Shown here piece after piece: positions 7,983-14,895 of a stretch of DNA of 16,793 nucleotides. The first letter of the stretch is position 1, and every line of letters starts with the position of its first letter. Location of the stretch: positions 1-16,793 of the forward strand of contig CAZKDA010000098.1 of assembly GCA_964551455.1 (NCBI GenBank). Reading direction: 5' to 3'. The notes below the pieces were generated by a model. It was not told the origin of the DNA. It made no database searches and saw only the letters and a program-made list of their open reading frames with translations. Made by a program: the position numbers and the translations under genes. The DNA is from JAHDHW01 sp964551455. Lineage in GTDB: Bacteria > Bacteroidota > Bacteroidia > Chitinophagales > Saprospiraceae.

Positions 7983-9372
7983 TTAAATCTGTTCAAAATA
8001 CCGCTTTCGTTCCCAGTCTGTAACCGCTGTATTGTATGCTTCCATTTCTTTTTTGAAAAAATGAGTGTAATGGCTGACGACATCTTCGCCGAAAGCATTT
8101 TTTGTAAAATCGCTATTTTCAAAAAGCTGCGTGGCATCCTGCAAATTACGTGGAACCGCGGGCAAATGTTTTGCAGCATAAATATCTCCGATGAAGCATT
8201 CCGGCGGTTCGATTTTGTTTTTTAAACCATCAAGACCGGAGGCCAGCGAAGCGGCGAAAGCGAGGTAAGGGTTGCAATCCGCTCCGGGAATCCTGCACTC
8301 GATGCGAAGGCCCTGCCCTTTTCCGACGACGCGAAATCCGGCGGTGCGATTGTCGTAGCTCCATGCCAGCCGCGTGGGCGCCCAGGAAGCATCGACGTAT
8401 CGTTTGTAGGCATTCACGGTGGAAGCATAAAAAGGCATTACGTCCGGGACATGGGCGATCCATCCTCCCAAAAACCAGCGGAAAATATCGGAGCATTCCA
8501 CCGGGCCGAGCCTTTGATTTCCGGCGAAAGCATTTTTTCCGTCTTTCCATAAACTCGCATGGATATGGCAGCTCGATCCGGCGCGGTCTTCCGCAAATTT
8601 GGCCATGAAAGTCACCGACATGTCCATCGAATCTGCCAGTTCCTTGAGACATTGTTTGAAAACGAGGTGGCGGTCGGCCATTTCGAGCGTTTCAGTATAA
8701 CGGACGTTCAGTTCGTGCTGTCCCAGCCCCCACTCTCCTTTTGAGTTTTCAACAGGGATGCCTGAATTTTTCAAATGTTTCCTCGCGGCGTCAGNNNNNN
8801 NNNNCGGCAGTGAATTTTTCGGTTCGCGTGCCTTGCAAAATGTGGTAATCTTCGAGGTACCAGCCTACTGGTTTTAAATTGTGGTAAGATTGCTCATTTG
8901 CCTGGCGATAGCTGTTTTCAAAAACGTAATACTCCAGCTCGGATGCTGCAAAGGTTTCGAAACCAGATTTGGAAGCAGCCTCGATTTGTCTGCGAAGAAT
9001 AGTACGAGGCGCCACAGGGATCAGATCGTGTGTTTTTTCGCTTTCCAGATCGCAGATCACAAGGGCGGTCTTCTCAAGCCAGGTAGCTTCGCGAAGCGTG
9101 GACAGATCGGGCACCAGGTGGAAATCGCCATAACCCAGTTCCCAATTGGCGAAGCGGTATCCCTGCACAGGCTCCATTTCCATATCGGTCGTGAGCAAAT
9201 AGTCGCAGGCATGGGTTCCGTCTTTGATGTTTTGCACAAAAAATTCTGCATCGAAGCGCTTTCCCATCATTCTACCATAGTGATCCGGAAAGGCCAGGAT
9301 AACGGTTTCGATCTCTTCATTCACCACTTTATCTTTCAATTCGGCTTCGCTGAGTTTTCCTCTGAGTTTCAT
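7983..9372 (-). CDS. Glutamine synthetase family protein (gamma-glutamyl-amine ligase type), interrupted by an assembly gap
   Basis: This ATP-dependent ligase of the GlnA/PuuA superfamily joins an amine to the gamma-carboxyl of glutamate. The part before the gap (9372 to 8805) has the beta-grasp N-domain and the metal ligands Glu145 and Glu147 in SELEYYVFE. The part after it has GEWGLGQHELNVRY, SSCHIHASLW, YKRYVDASWAP, YDNRTAGFR and RIECRIPGADCNPYLA, all standard active-site segments. No Tyr adenylylation motif typical of housekeeping GlnA was noticed. Removing the ten N leaves 1380 bases, exactly 460 codons with the stop. The two halves then join in frame as FTA-A-DAARKHL, so this is one gene and not a frameshifted pseudogene. 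With the SDR and ALDH genes downstream it fits gamma-glutamylation of an amine such as putrescine or an alkanolamine (inference). Ammonia assimilation cannot be excluded. Confidence 0.85.
8795..8804. other. Assembly gap (10 N)
   Basis: Ten consecutive undetermined bases lie inside the glutamine synthetase homologue. Reading frame requires the true gap to be a multiple of three, so ten is a placeholder. Zero, or very few bases, gives a normal family length. Confidence 0.97.
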
Positions 9373-9472
9373 ATATCAGGGTTTTAAAATGGTCATTTCG
9401 GGAAGGTTGTGATTTGAAGAAGGCACAATTTACATTTTTTGGAATTGCTTCCGAAAGCGTTACTGATTTTTT

Positions 9473-9480
9473 TACTTTTG
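9473..9480 (+). promoter_or_regulatory. Candidate -7 element for the SRPBCC gene
   Basis: TACTTTTG matches the Bacteroidota -7 consensus TAnnTTTG exactly. It lies 23 bases before the ATG at 9504. No convincing -33 TTTG was found at the usual 17-23 base spacing; the nearest TTG is 25 bases away. Confidence 0.45.
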
Positions 9481-9503
9481 CTGTTTCCAAACCGCTAAAA
9501 ATC

Positions 9504-9992
9504 ATGGATACCATTGTTTCAAAAAAAGTAACGCTGTCTTTTACACAAAAAAATATTGCAACCCCGGAGAAAGTCTTTCCCCTGCTTTGTCCCGTGAGGG
9601 AAAAGGACTGGCTCGACTGCTGGGAATACAAAATGATCTGGTCGGAAAGCGGTTTTGCGGAAGAAGGTTGTGTGTTTTCAACACCGCATCATGGAAAAAG
9701 CGAAACGACCTGGATAGTGACGAAATATGATCCCATTAATTTCCAGATTGAATTTGTTCGTTTCACTCCCGCCGAAAACGTTGCCCGAATTTTCATAAAC
9801 CTGGAAGCCAACGGTTCCGGCGCTACTGATGCTTTCATCAAATATGAATACACGGCGCTGAACAGGGAACAAATCGAATATCTCGAAACCGGATTACAAA
9901 AGGATTTTCAATCTTCCATGCACTGGTGGGAAAAGGCGATCAATCATTACCTGGAAACAGGCGAAAAATTATTGAAAAGCGAAGATATTTAA
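9504..9992 (+). CDS. SRPBCC (START-like) domain protein
   Basis: A 162-residue protein from the ATG at 9504. The frame is open back to a TTG at 9414, but that extension lacks domain character and contains a TAnnTTTG promoter element, so the internal ATG is preferred. The sequence fits the SRPBCC/polyketide-cyclase-like helix-grip fold: an N-terminal strand (VTLSFTQKNIATPEKVFPLLCP), an alternating beta sheet (TTWIVTKYDPINFQIEFVRFTP, FIKYEYTAL), and a long C-terminal helix (EYLETGLQKDFQSSMHWWEKAINHYLE). Such domains bind hydrophobic ligands; no specific function can be assigned. It diverges from the glutamine synthetase gene and ends by overlapping the convergent membrane-protein gene by 4 bp. 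Confidence 0.7.
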   Translation: MDTIVSKKVTLSFTQKNIATPEKVFPLLCPVREKDWLDCWEYKMIWSESGFAEEGCVFSTPHHGKSETTWIVTKYDPINFQIEFVRFTPAENVARIFINLEANGSGATDAFIKYEYTALNREQIEYLETGLQKDFQSSMHWWEKAINHYLETGEKLLKSEDI

Positions 9993-10741
9993 AACACCAC
10001 CGGTATCAACGCCTTCCGCTCCTTCGGATAATCCTGAAAATGGCTTTTGTACCATCGGTGATGGCTGACCGCCCGCGGGATCAAATTGGCTGCCGTCCAG
10101 ATGGCAAAAGAAAAAGCGGGCAAACACCAGGTCATCATTGCAAACCCAAACCACTGGACGATCTCTCCGAAATGGTTGGCGCAGGAAACCCACCGGAACA
10201 TGCCGCCGTAAGGGATTTTGTACCCCGATTCGTTTGTTTTTCTCAAAGAGATCAGGATATGGTCGGAATGCTGGTTGATGAAAAATCCACTCCAAAACAG
10301 CGCATTGCCCACCCAGAATCGGACATCCCAAAGCCACGAGGCTTCATACATTTCCATACTCCCAAAATAGTAGCCGTTGAAAAAACCATTGGCCGAATTA
10401 AAAAACACGGCCATAAGGACTACCGCCATGGGTATCTGTTTCCCCTGGGTTTTGGTGCGAAATGGAAAAATGAAAGAACGATTGATATAATGGATCGCCC
10501 AGCAAAAAAAGAAAAACCAGTTGATCGTGGTAGCCGGTTTACCGGAAAGGAAAAACCACGCAAAAGCAAACAGCGAAACCATTTCCATCAGCATCCAGCC
10601 TATGCGGTTGTCCATTATATGTCCCCAGCCCCGGCGAATATGGCGGCCATACGGCGCTGTGGTTTTAAACTGAAAAGGGAAAACGATCAGTGCAACGACG
10701 ATCCAAATCCAAAGCAAATTATTGAAAAGGCTTTCCGGCAT
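9989..10741 (-). CDS. Steroid 5-alpha-reductase-like integral membrane protein
   Basis: A 250-residue polytopic membrane protein with about six hydrophobic segments, for example LLWIWIVVALIVFPF near the N-terminus and FGFAMMTWCLPAFSFAIW near the C-terminus. The C-terminal signature GYKIPYGGMFRWVSCANHFGEIVQW, followed by NLIPRAVSHHRWYKSHF and YPKERKALIP, is that of 3-oxo-5-alpha-steroid 4-dehydrogenase C-terminal domains (SRD5A and related fatty-acyl or sterol reductases using NADPH). The ATG at 10741 is chosen. An upstream in-frame GTG at 10774 would add 11 polar residues before the first membrane segment. The natural substrate is not known; bacterial homologues may act on lipids other than steroids. 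Its stop codon overlaps that of the convergent SRPBCC gene. Confidence 0.8.
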   Translation of the reverse strand: MPESLFNNLLWIWIVVALIVFPFQFKTTAPYGRHIRRGWGHIMDNRIGWMLMEMVSLFAFAWFFLSGKPATTINWFFFFCWAIHYINRSFIFPFRTKTQGKQIPMAVVLMAVFFNSANGFFNGYYFGSMEMYEASWLWDVRFWVGNALFWSGFFINQHSDHILISLRKTNESGYKIPYGGMFRWVSCANHFGEIVQWFGFAMMTWCLPAFSFAIWTAANLIPRAVSHHRWYKSHFQDYPKERKALIPVVF

Positions 10742-10792
10742 TTTTTTTAAGACGCTAATTTTCACAAATTTCACAAAGTTTTAAATATACTT

Positions 10793-10902
10793 GTTCACGG
10801 ATAAATTTCGGATTTTATTAATCCCGAAATTTGCCGTGAACAGTTATACCGACTAAGCATAGATTATTTTCTAAATCCGAAATCTATGCGGTGTCGTGTA
10901 TA
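10793..10902. repeat. Two adjacent long imperfect hairpins
   Basis: Hairpin 1 has arms 10793-10814 (GTTCACGG, two bases, AAATTTCGG, ATT) and 10820-10841, with a 5-base loop and nearly full complementarity. Three bases later, hairpin 2 has arms 10845-10865 and 10881-10902. They share TATAC, CGAC and GCATAGATT in order, with small bulges. Neither is followed by a T-run, so they do not look like simple intrinsic terminators. They lie between the catalase terminator and the start of the membrane-protein gene, so they could be in its 5' leader or be a mobile palindromic repeat. Confidence 0.75.
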
Positions 10903-10947
10903 GTAGTTTCAAATCTGTGTAAATTCGTGGCAATTTGTGTCCTATCT

Positions 10948-10984
10948 AAAAAAAAACGGATTGAAAGACAAAGCTTTCAATCCG
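10948..10984 (-). terminator. Intrinsic terminator of katA
   Basis: A perfect 11-bp inverted repeat, CGGATTGAAAG (10957-10967) and CTTTCAATCCG (10974-10984), with a 6-base loop. On the minus strand it is followed directly by nine T (A-run 10948-10956 on plus). It lies 33 bases past the katA stop and in the correct orientation. Confidence 0.92.
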
Positions 10985-11017
10985 CGCAGCCATTAAATAT
11001 GCACATGAACATTTATA

Positions 11018-12526
11018 CTATACAAAATGGCTTTCTTTGTTGGACATTGATTTCATCACCTCATCCAGATCGACGCCCAGTCCTTTGGCCACAGCTGTTC
11101 CCAGTTTTTCGCTGCATCTGAACCAGTGGCAAAGCTGGCGCAGGATAATATCATTTTTCTTGGGGCCGCTGATGCCACTCATCGCGCCAATGATATTATT
11201 GATGGTATTTTGCCTCTCCTGGTCGGTCATCACTTGTTCAAACAAAGCACGGGGCTGTGAATAATGGTCGTCATCATTTTCATTGCGGTCGAAATATCCC
11301 ACGATGTTAGAATCCAGTTCATAAGGCTGGCCTTTGTATTTTTCATCCTCGTAAATATCGTCGAAGCTGTTAGGCCGGTAGTTTGGCGAGCTGCCACCGT
11401 TTCCGTCGAAACGCATAGCGCCGTCGCGGTGGTAATTGTTGGTAGCAAACGGGCAACGGTTTACGGGTAGCGATTCGAAATTGACGCCGATGCGGTAGCG
11501 ATGGGCATCCGGATAGGATAAAATCCTTCCCTGAAGCATTTTATCAGGAGAGAATCCGATGCCATCGACCACGTTTGCGGGAGCAAAAGCAGCCTGCTCA
11601 ACATCCTGGAAATAGTTTTCAGGGATTTGATTCAATTCGATCACACCTACATCGATCAGCGGAAATTCACCGTGCGGCCAAACTTTGGTCAGATCGAATG
11701 GATTCCAGCGGAAAGTCTTTGCCTGCTCAGGCGTCATCACCTGTATTTTCATGGCGTATTTTGGAAAATCGCCTTTTTCGATTGCCTCGACGAGGTCGCG
11801 CTGGGCATAATCCGGGTCGTTCCCTTTCATGGCCGTAGCTTCCGAATCATTGAAGGTTTTGTTGCCCTGCATGGTTTTGTAATGGAATTTTACATAAACC
11901 CGCTCGTTGTTTTTGTTGACCATTGAGAAGGTATGGCTGCCGTAACCGTTCATAAAACGGAAGCCGTTGGGTGTGCCTCTGTCCGACATCAGGATCATCA
12001 CCTGGTGAAGGCTTTCGGGATTGAGCGACCAATAGTCCCACATCATGGTCGGGCTTTTACAATTGGTCTTCGGATCGCGCTTCTGGGTATGGATGAAATC
12101 CGGGAATTTCTTTGGGTCTTTGATAAAAAATACAGGCGTGTTGTTTCCCACCAGATCCCAGTTGCCGTCTTCGGTGTAAAATTTCACGGCGAAGCCACGC
12201 GGGTCTCTTTCGGTATCGGCGGAGCCTTTCTCACCGCCTACGGTTGAGAATCGAACAAACAATTTGGTTTCTTTTCCGATCTGTGAAAACAGCTTTGCGC
12301 GGGTGTATTTGGAAATATCGTGCGTAACGGTAAATTTTCCATAAGCGCCGGCGCCTTTGGCGTGAACGATCCTTTCGGGAATCCGCTCGCGGTTGAACTG
12401 CGCAAGTTTTTCATGTAAAAAGAAATCCTGTAGCAAGAGCGGCCCGCGAGCCCCTACGGATTGGGAGTCTTCGTAATGATTGACCGGACACCCGCTGTTG
12501 GTGGTTAATTTTTTCTTCTTTTCCAT
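11018..12526 (-). CDS. katA: Monofunctional haem catalase
   Basis: A 502-residue small-subunit catalase that converts hydrogen peroxide to water and oxygen. The distal haem His55 (RIVHAKGAGAYG), Asn128 (DLVGNNTPVFF) and the proximal haem ligand Tyr338 (RILSYPDAHRYRIG) are all present. Their mutual spacings of 73 and 210 residues equal those of bovine catalase. The NADPH-binding-type core and the C-terminal helical domain appear intact; there is no long C-terminal extension of a large-subunit catalase. It has no signal peptide, so it is probably cytoplasmic. The start is ATG at 12526, about 40 bases after a predicted start site. It is divergent from an OxyR gene with interlocked promoters, so peroxide induction through OxyR is very likely (inference). 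A strong terminator follows. Confidence 0.97.
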   Translation of the reverse strand: MEKKKKLTTNSGCPVNHYEDSQSVGARGPLLLQDFFLHEKLAQFNRERIPERIVHAKGAGAYGKFTVTHDISKYTRAKLFSQIGKETKLFVRFSTVGGEKGSADTERDPRGFAVKFYTEDGNWDLVGNNTPVFFIKDPKKFPDFIHTQKRDPKTNCKSPTMMWDYWSLNPESLHQVMILMSDRGTPNGFRFMNGYGSHTFSMVNKNNERVYVKFHYKTMQGNKTFNDSEATAMKGNDPDYAQRDLVEAIEKGDFPKYAMKIQVMTPEQAKTFRWNPFDLTKVWPHGEFPLIDVGVIELNQIPENYFQDVEQAAFAPANVVDGIGFSPDKMLQGRILSYPDAHRYRIGVNFESLPVNRCPFATNNYHRDGAMRFDGNGGSSPNYRPNSFDDIYEDEKYKGQPYELDSNIVGYFDRNENDDDHYSQPRALFEQVMTDQERQNTINNIIGAMSGISGPKKNDIILRQLCHWFRCSEKLGTAVAKGLGVDLDEVMKSMSNKESHFV

Positions 12527-12558
12527 AGTATAGGGTTTTTTATTTTAAAAAAAATTTC

Positions 12559-12591
12559 TTTGTAGCGCTTCAAAGATAGTTTATAACTTTG
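12559..12591 (+). promoter_or_regulatory. oxyR promoter (-33/-7), overlapping the katA promoter
   Basis: TTTG (12559-12562) and TAACTTTG (12584-12591) are 21 bases apart, matching the Bacteroidota consensus. The -7 element lies inside the spacer of the katA promoter and vice versa. The two -7 boxes form an inverted repeat, CAAAG-N11-CTTTG. ATAG-N7-CTTT at 12576-12590 is one base off an OxyR half-site pair (ATAG-N7-CTAT). Confidence 0.68.
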
Positions 12592-12600
12592 ATTGACAAA
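12571..12600 (-). promoter_or_regulatory. katA promoter (-33/-7)
   Basis: On the minus strand TTTG (12597-12600) and TATCTTTG (12571-12578, TAnnTTTG) are 18 bases apart, within the 17-23 range of Bacteroidota sigma-ABfr promoters. Transcription would start near 12565, giving a leader of about 40 bases before the katA ATG. Confidence 0.7.
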
Positions 12601-12610
12601 AACGATATTT

Positions 12611-12636
12611 TCAATAACACTATTGATAAAATCAAT
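12611..12636. promoter_or_regulatory. Overlapping palindromes at the oxyR start, possible operator
   Basis: TCAATA-ACAC-TATTGA (12611-12626) and ATTGAT-AAA-ATCAAT (12622-12636) are both perfect dyads and share bases. The second runs into the oxyR ATG at 12635. They sit where a LysR-type autoregulator could bind downstream of its own promoter. The sequence is AT-rich, so chance is possible. Confidence 0.4.
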
Positions 12637-13570
12637 GAACATTCAACAAATCGAATATGTAATCGCCGTCAGTGAATTGAAAAACTTCAAACAGGCTGCC
12701 GAAAGGTGCTTCATCACCCAATCGACCCTGAGTACGATGGTCGCAAAGTTTGAAGAAGAGCTGGGGATCATCATTTTTGACCGCAAAACCAAGCCGATCA
12801 CCATCACTAAGGAAGGCAGGCAGATCATCAACCAACTCAAGATCATCATCATGGAGATCAACGACCTCAAAGAGGTGGTACAGGACCTGAAAGGTGAAAT
12901 TGGCGGCAAGTTGAAGATCGGCGTGATCCCTACGGTAGGCCCTTACCTGCTGCCACTTTTTTTAAACGAGTTTGTTGAAAATTTTCCAAACGTGCAATTT
13001 GAGGTCAGCGAGATCACGACCGAAAAAATGGTCAACTACCTGACCACCCGCGAACTGGATGTCGGCATTGCTTCCATTCCTTTGAACCATCCCGATCTGA
13101 TTGAAATCCCTTTGTACAACGAGCCGTTTTTGTTGTACGACCACACGGACAACAACCGCAAAGAAAACCTGACCGTGAGTGAGATCGACTTTGATCGGCT
13201 GTGGTTGCTGGAAGAAGGACATTGCATGCGTACCCAGGTTGAAAAAATCTGCGGACTCCACGAAAAACGGACCGCCAAACGCAACCTCGAATATAAATCG
13301 GGAACTTTGGACACCCTGCTGAAATTTGTCATCAAAAACAACGGCATTACGCTGCTGCCACTCCTGGCAACCATTGATTTTCCGGAAAAGGAACAGGTTT
13401 TCCTCAAGAAGTTTGAAGCTCCCGTGCCGGCCAGATCGATCGGTCTGGTCGTTCACAAACATTTTGTAAAAAGAAGTGTACTGGAGATTTTGCAACTGGA
13501 AATCCAGGATAAAGTCATTCCGCTGATTGGCAAAAAAAATGTGGATCAGCGCGTTATTCCGCCCTCTTGA
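12635..13570 (+). CDS. oxyR: Hydrogen-peroxide-sensing LysR-type regulator OxyR
   Basis: A 311-residue LysR-type regulator. The N-terminal winged helix-turn-helix covers about residues 1-60 (FKQAAERCFITQSTLSTMVAKFEEELG), followed by a linker helix and a periplasmic-binding-protein-like effector domain from about 90. The peroxide-sensing pair is intact: Cys197 in EEGHCMR and Cys206 in EKICG, nine residues apart. This matches E. coli Cys199 and Cys208. The ATG at 12635 gives the normal OxyR N-terminus (MNIQQIEYVIAV). The in-frame TTG at 12593 overlaps the promoter and is rejected. It is divergent from katA, its expected target. Its last 25 bases overlap the convergent galK gene. Confidence 0.95.
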   Translation: MNIQQIEYVIAVSELKNFKQAAERCFITQSTLSTMVAKFEEELGIIIFDRKTKPITITKEGRQIINQLKIIIMEINDLKEVVQDLKGEIGGKLKIGVIPTVGPYLLPLFLNEFVENFPNVQFEVSEITTEKMVNYLTTRELDVGIASIPLNHPDLIEIPLYNEPFLLYDHTDNNRKENLTVSEIDFDRLWLLEEGHCMRTQVEKICGLHEKRTAKRNLEYKSGTLDTLLKFVIKNNGITLLPLLATIDFPEKEQVFLKKFEAPVPARSIGLVVHKHFVKRSVLEILQLEIQDKVIPLIGKKNVDQRVIPPS

Positions 13571-14730
13571 TCCGCATCGTCAACAAGGCTGACACCATCG
13601 CTGACTAACACTTTGAACGTGTTTAATTTTTTTCCAAATCTGTACTCAAACTGGCGCTGGGCGTGATCCCGAAAGTGATCGACTTTAGAGCGTTCAACGA
13701 GGTTGATCGTACACCCGCCAAATCCGCCCCCCATCATGCGGGCGCCCAAAACGTAGTTGGCCTTTTGAGCCAGATCAACCAGGAAATCGATTTCGCGGCA
13801 GCTCACTTCATAAAGATCACGCAACCCGGCATGGCTTTCATAAAGCAGGTTGCCGAATAGTTTCAGGTCGTTTTGAAGCAATGCATTTGCAGCTTCGGGC
13901 ACACGCCGGTTTTCCTCTACCACAAACCGACAGCGGTTATAAATCACCGGTGGAAAACTTTTTTTGTGAAAATGCAGCGCTTCTTTGCCAACATCCCGCA
14001 AGCTGGAAATTTCGGGATGGTATTTTTTGAGAATGGCAACGCCGGTGTCGCATTCGAGCCGCCGTGTGTTGTATGCCGAAGTAGCATGGTCGTGTTTGAT
14101 GTTCGAATCACAGATCAGAAACACATGATCCTCCAAACCAACGTGAAACCAGGAAAACTCCAGGTTCCGGCAATCCAACAGCATGGCGTGGTCTTTTTTT
14201 CCCAGCAGACAAGCGTACTGATCCATGATCCCGCACTTGACCCCTGTAAAATGATGTTCGGCAAGCTGTGCCATCCGGGCAAGTTTTGGAGCCGGGATTT
14301 TCAGATCGAATAAATGGTCGAGGCCAAAAGCCAACCCACATTCCAAAGCTGCCGAGGAACCCAAGCCGCTCCCACGCGGAAGGTTCCCGCCAAAAACACA
14401 ATCGAATCCTTTGATGGAATTTCCGGTATGCTGCAACTGAAAAACCACGCCCATCAAATAATTTTGCCAACCCTGGGAGAGCGGCTGAAAATCCGACAGG
14501 TCGAATTCAAAGGATTCGTCGAGGTCGAGGGCATACAACCGGCATTTGGTTTCGGTTCCGTTTTCAGCAATCCCGAAATTGATGTACCGGTTGATCGCCG
14601 CCGGCAACACATAACCTTCGTTGTAATCGGTATGATCTCCGATGAGGTTGATTCGTCCGGGCGATCTCACCAACAAGGGTTTTTCAGCGTATAGCTGGTA
14701 AAATTTTTCAGTTAAGCGTCGAGGTAGCAT
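13546..14730 (-). CDS. galK: Galactokinase
   Basis: A 394-residue GHMP-family kinase that phosphorylates alpha-D-galactose at C1 with ATP in the Leloir pathway. The galactokinase signature PGRINLIGDHTDYNEGYVLP is at residues 24-43 (with Asp32 where Glu is common). The ATP-binding GHMP loop PRGSGLGSSAALE is at 118-130, the catalytic base Asp170 is in CGIMDQ, and the third motif GARMMGGGFGGCTINLV is near the C-terminus. The start is ATG at 14730; an upstream in-frame TTG at 14748 overlaps a promoter-like element. No other gal gene is in the window, so epimerase and uridylyltransferase must lie elsewhere. The 3' end overlaps that of oxyR by 25 bp on the opposite strand. Confidence 0.95.
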   Translation of the reverse strand: MLPRRLTEKFYQLYAEKPLLVRSPGRINLIGDHTDYNEGYVLPAAINRYINFGIAENGTETKCRLYALDLDESFEFDLSDFQPLSQGWQNYLMGVVFQLQHTGNSIKGFDCVFGGNLPRGSGLGSSAALECGLAFGLDHLFDLKIPAPKLARMAQLAEHHFTGVKCGIMDQYACLLGKKDHAMLLDCRNLEFSWFHVGLEDHVFLICDSNIKHDHATSAYNTRRLECDTGVAILKKYHPEISSLRDVGKEALHFHKKSFPPVIYNRCRFVVEENRRVPEAANALLQNDLKLFGNLLYESHAGLRDLYEVSCREIDFLVDLAQKANYVLGARMMGGGFGGCTINLVERSKVDHFRDHAQRQFEYRFGKKLNTFKVLVSDGVSLVDDADQEGGITR

Positions 14731-14734
14731 CCCC

Positions 14735-14742
14735 CAAAAATA
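14735..14742 (-). promoter_or_regulatory. Candidate -7 element immediately before galK
   Basis: TATTTTTG on the minus strand fits TAnnTTTG and ends only four bases before the galK ATG. If real, the transcript would begin at or next to the start codon, making it leaderless. No -33 TTTG at normal spacing is visible, so confidence is low. Confidence 0.3.
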
Positions 14743-14805
14743 GCACAAACCATTTCAATCCACTATCTCTGAAATAAAAAAAAACTGTTTTTGACGTCTA
14801 ATTTA

Positions 14806-14895
14806 GTTCGTGGTTCATGGTTCGTGGTTTATAGTTTTTTCCAAACTAGGAACTATGAACTCCGAACCACGAACTATAAACTATGATCTACGAAC
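14806..14895. repeat. Heptad-phased inverted repeat array D
   Basis: The left arm (14806-14840) is exactly five heptads: GTTCGTG, GTTCATG, GTTCGTG, GTTTATA, GTTTTTT. The right arm (14844-14895) is seven in perfect register: AACTAGG, AACTATG, AACTCCG, AACCACG, AACTATA, AACTATG, ATCTACG, plus AAC. The short AT-rich centre would be the loop. The right arm reaches into the ric gene and supplies its last codons and TAG stop (14881-14883). Confidence 0.88.

Noticed and set aside
7983..9372. Glutamine synthetase as a frameshifted pseudogene
   Set aside because: The apparent break is caused only by the arbitrary ten-N gap. All active-site segments are present and the halves are in frame when the N are removed.
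8881..9387. A 168-codon plus-strand frame opposite the glutamine synthetase N-terminus
   Set aside because: It is antisense to a clearly conserved domain and shows no family features.
9926..10750. A 274-codon open frame on the plus strand
   Set aside because: It is antisense to the 5-alpha-reductase-like gene, very rich in Lys, Arg and Pro, and has no recognisable domain. The minus frame has membrane segments and a family signature.
13873..14313. A 146-codon plus-strand frame inside galK
   Set aside because: It is antisense to conserved galactokinase motifs and has no domain character.
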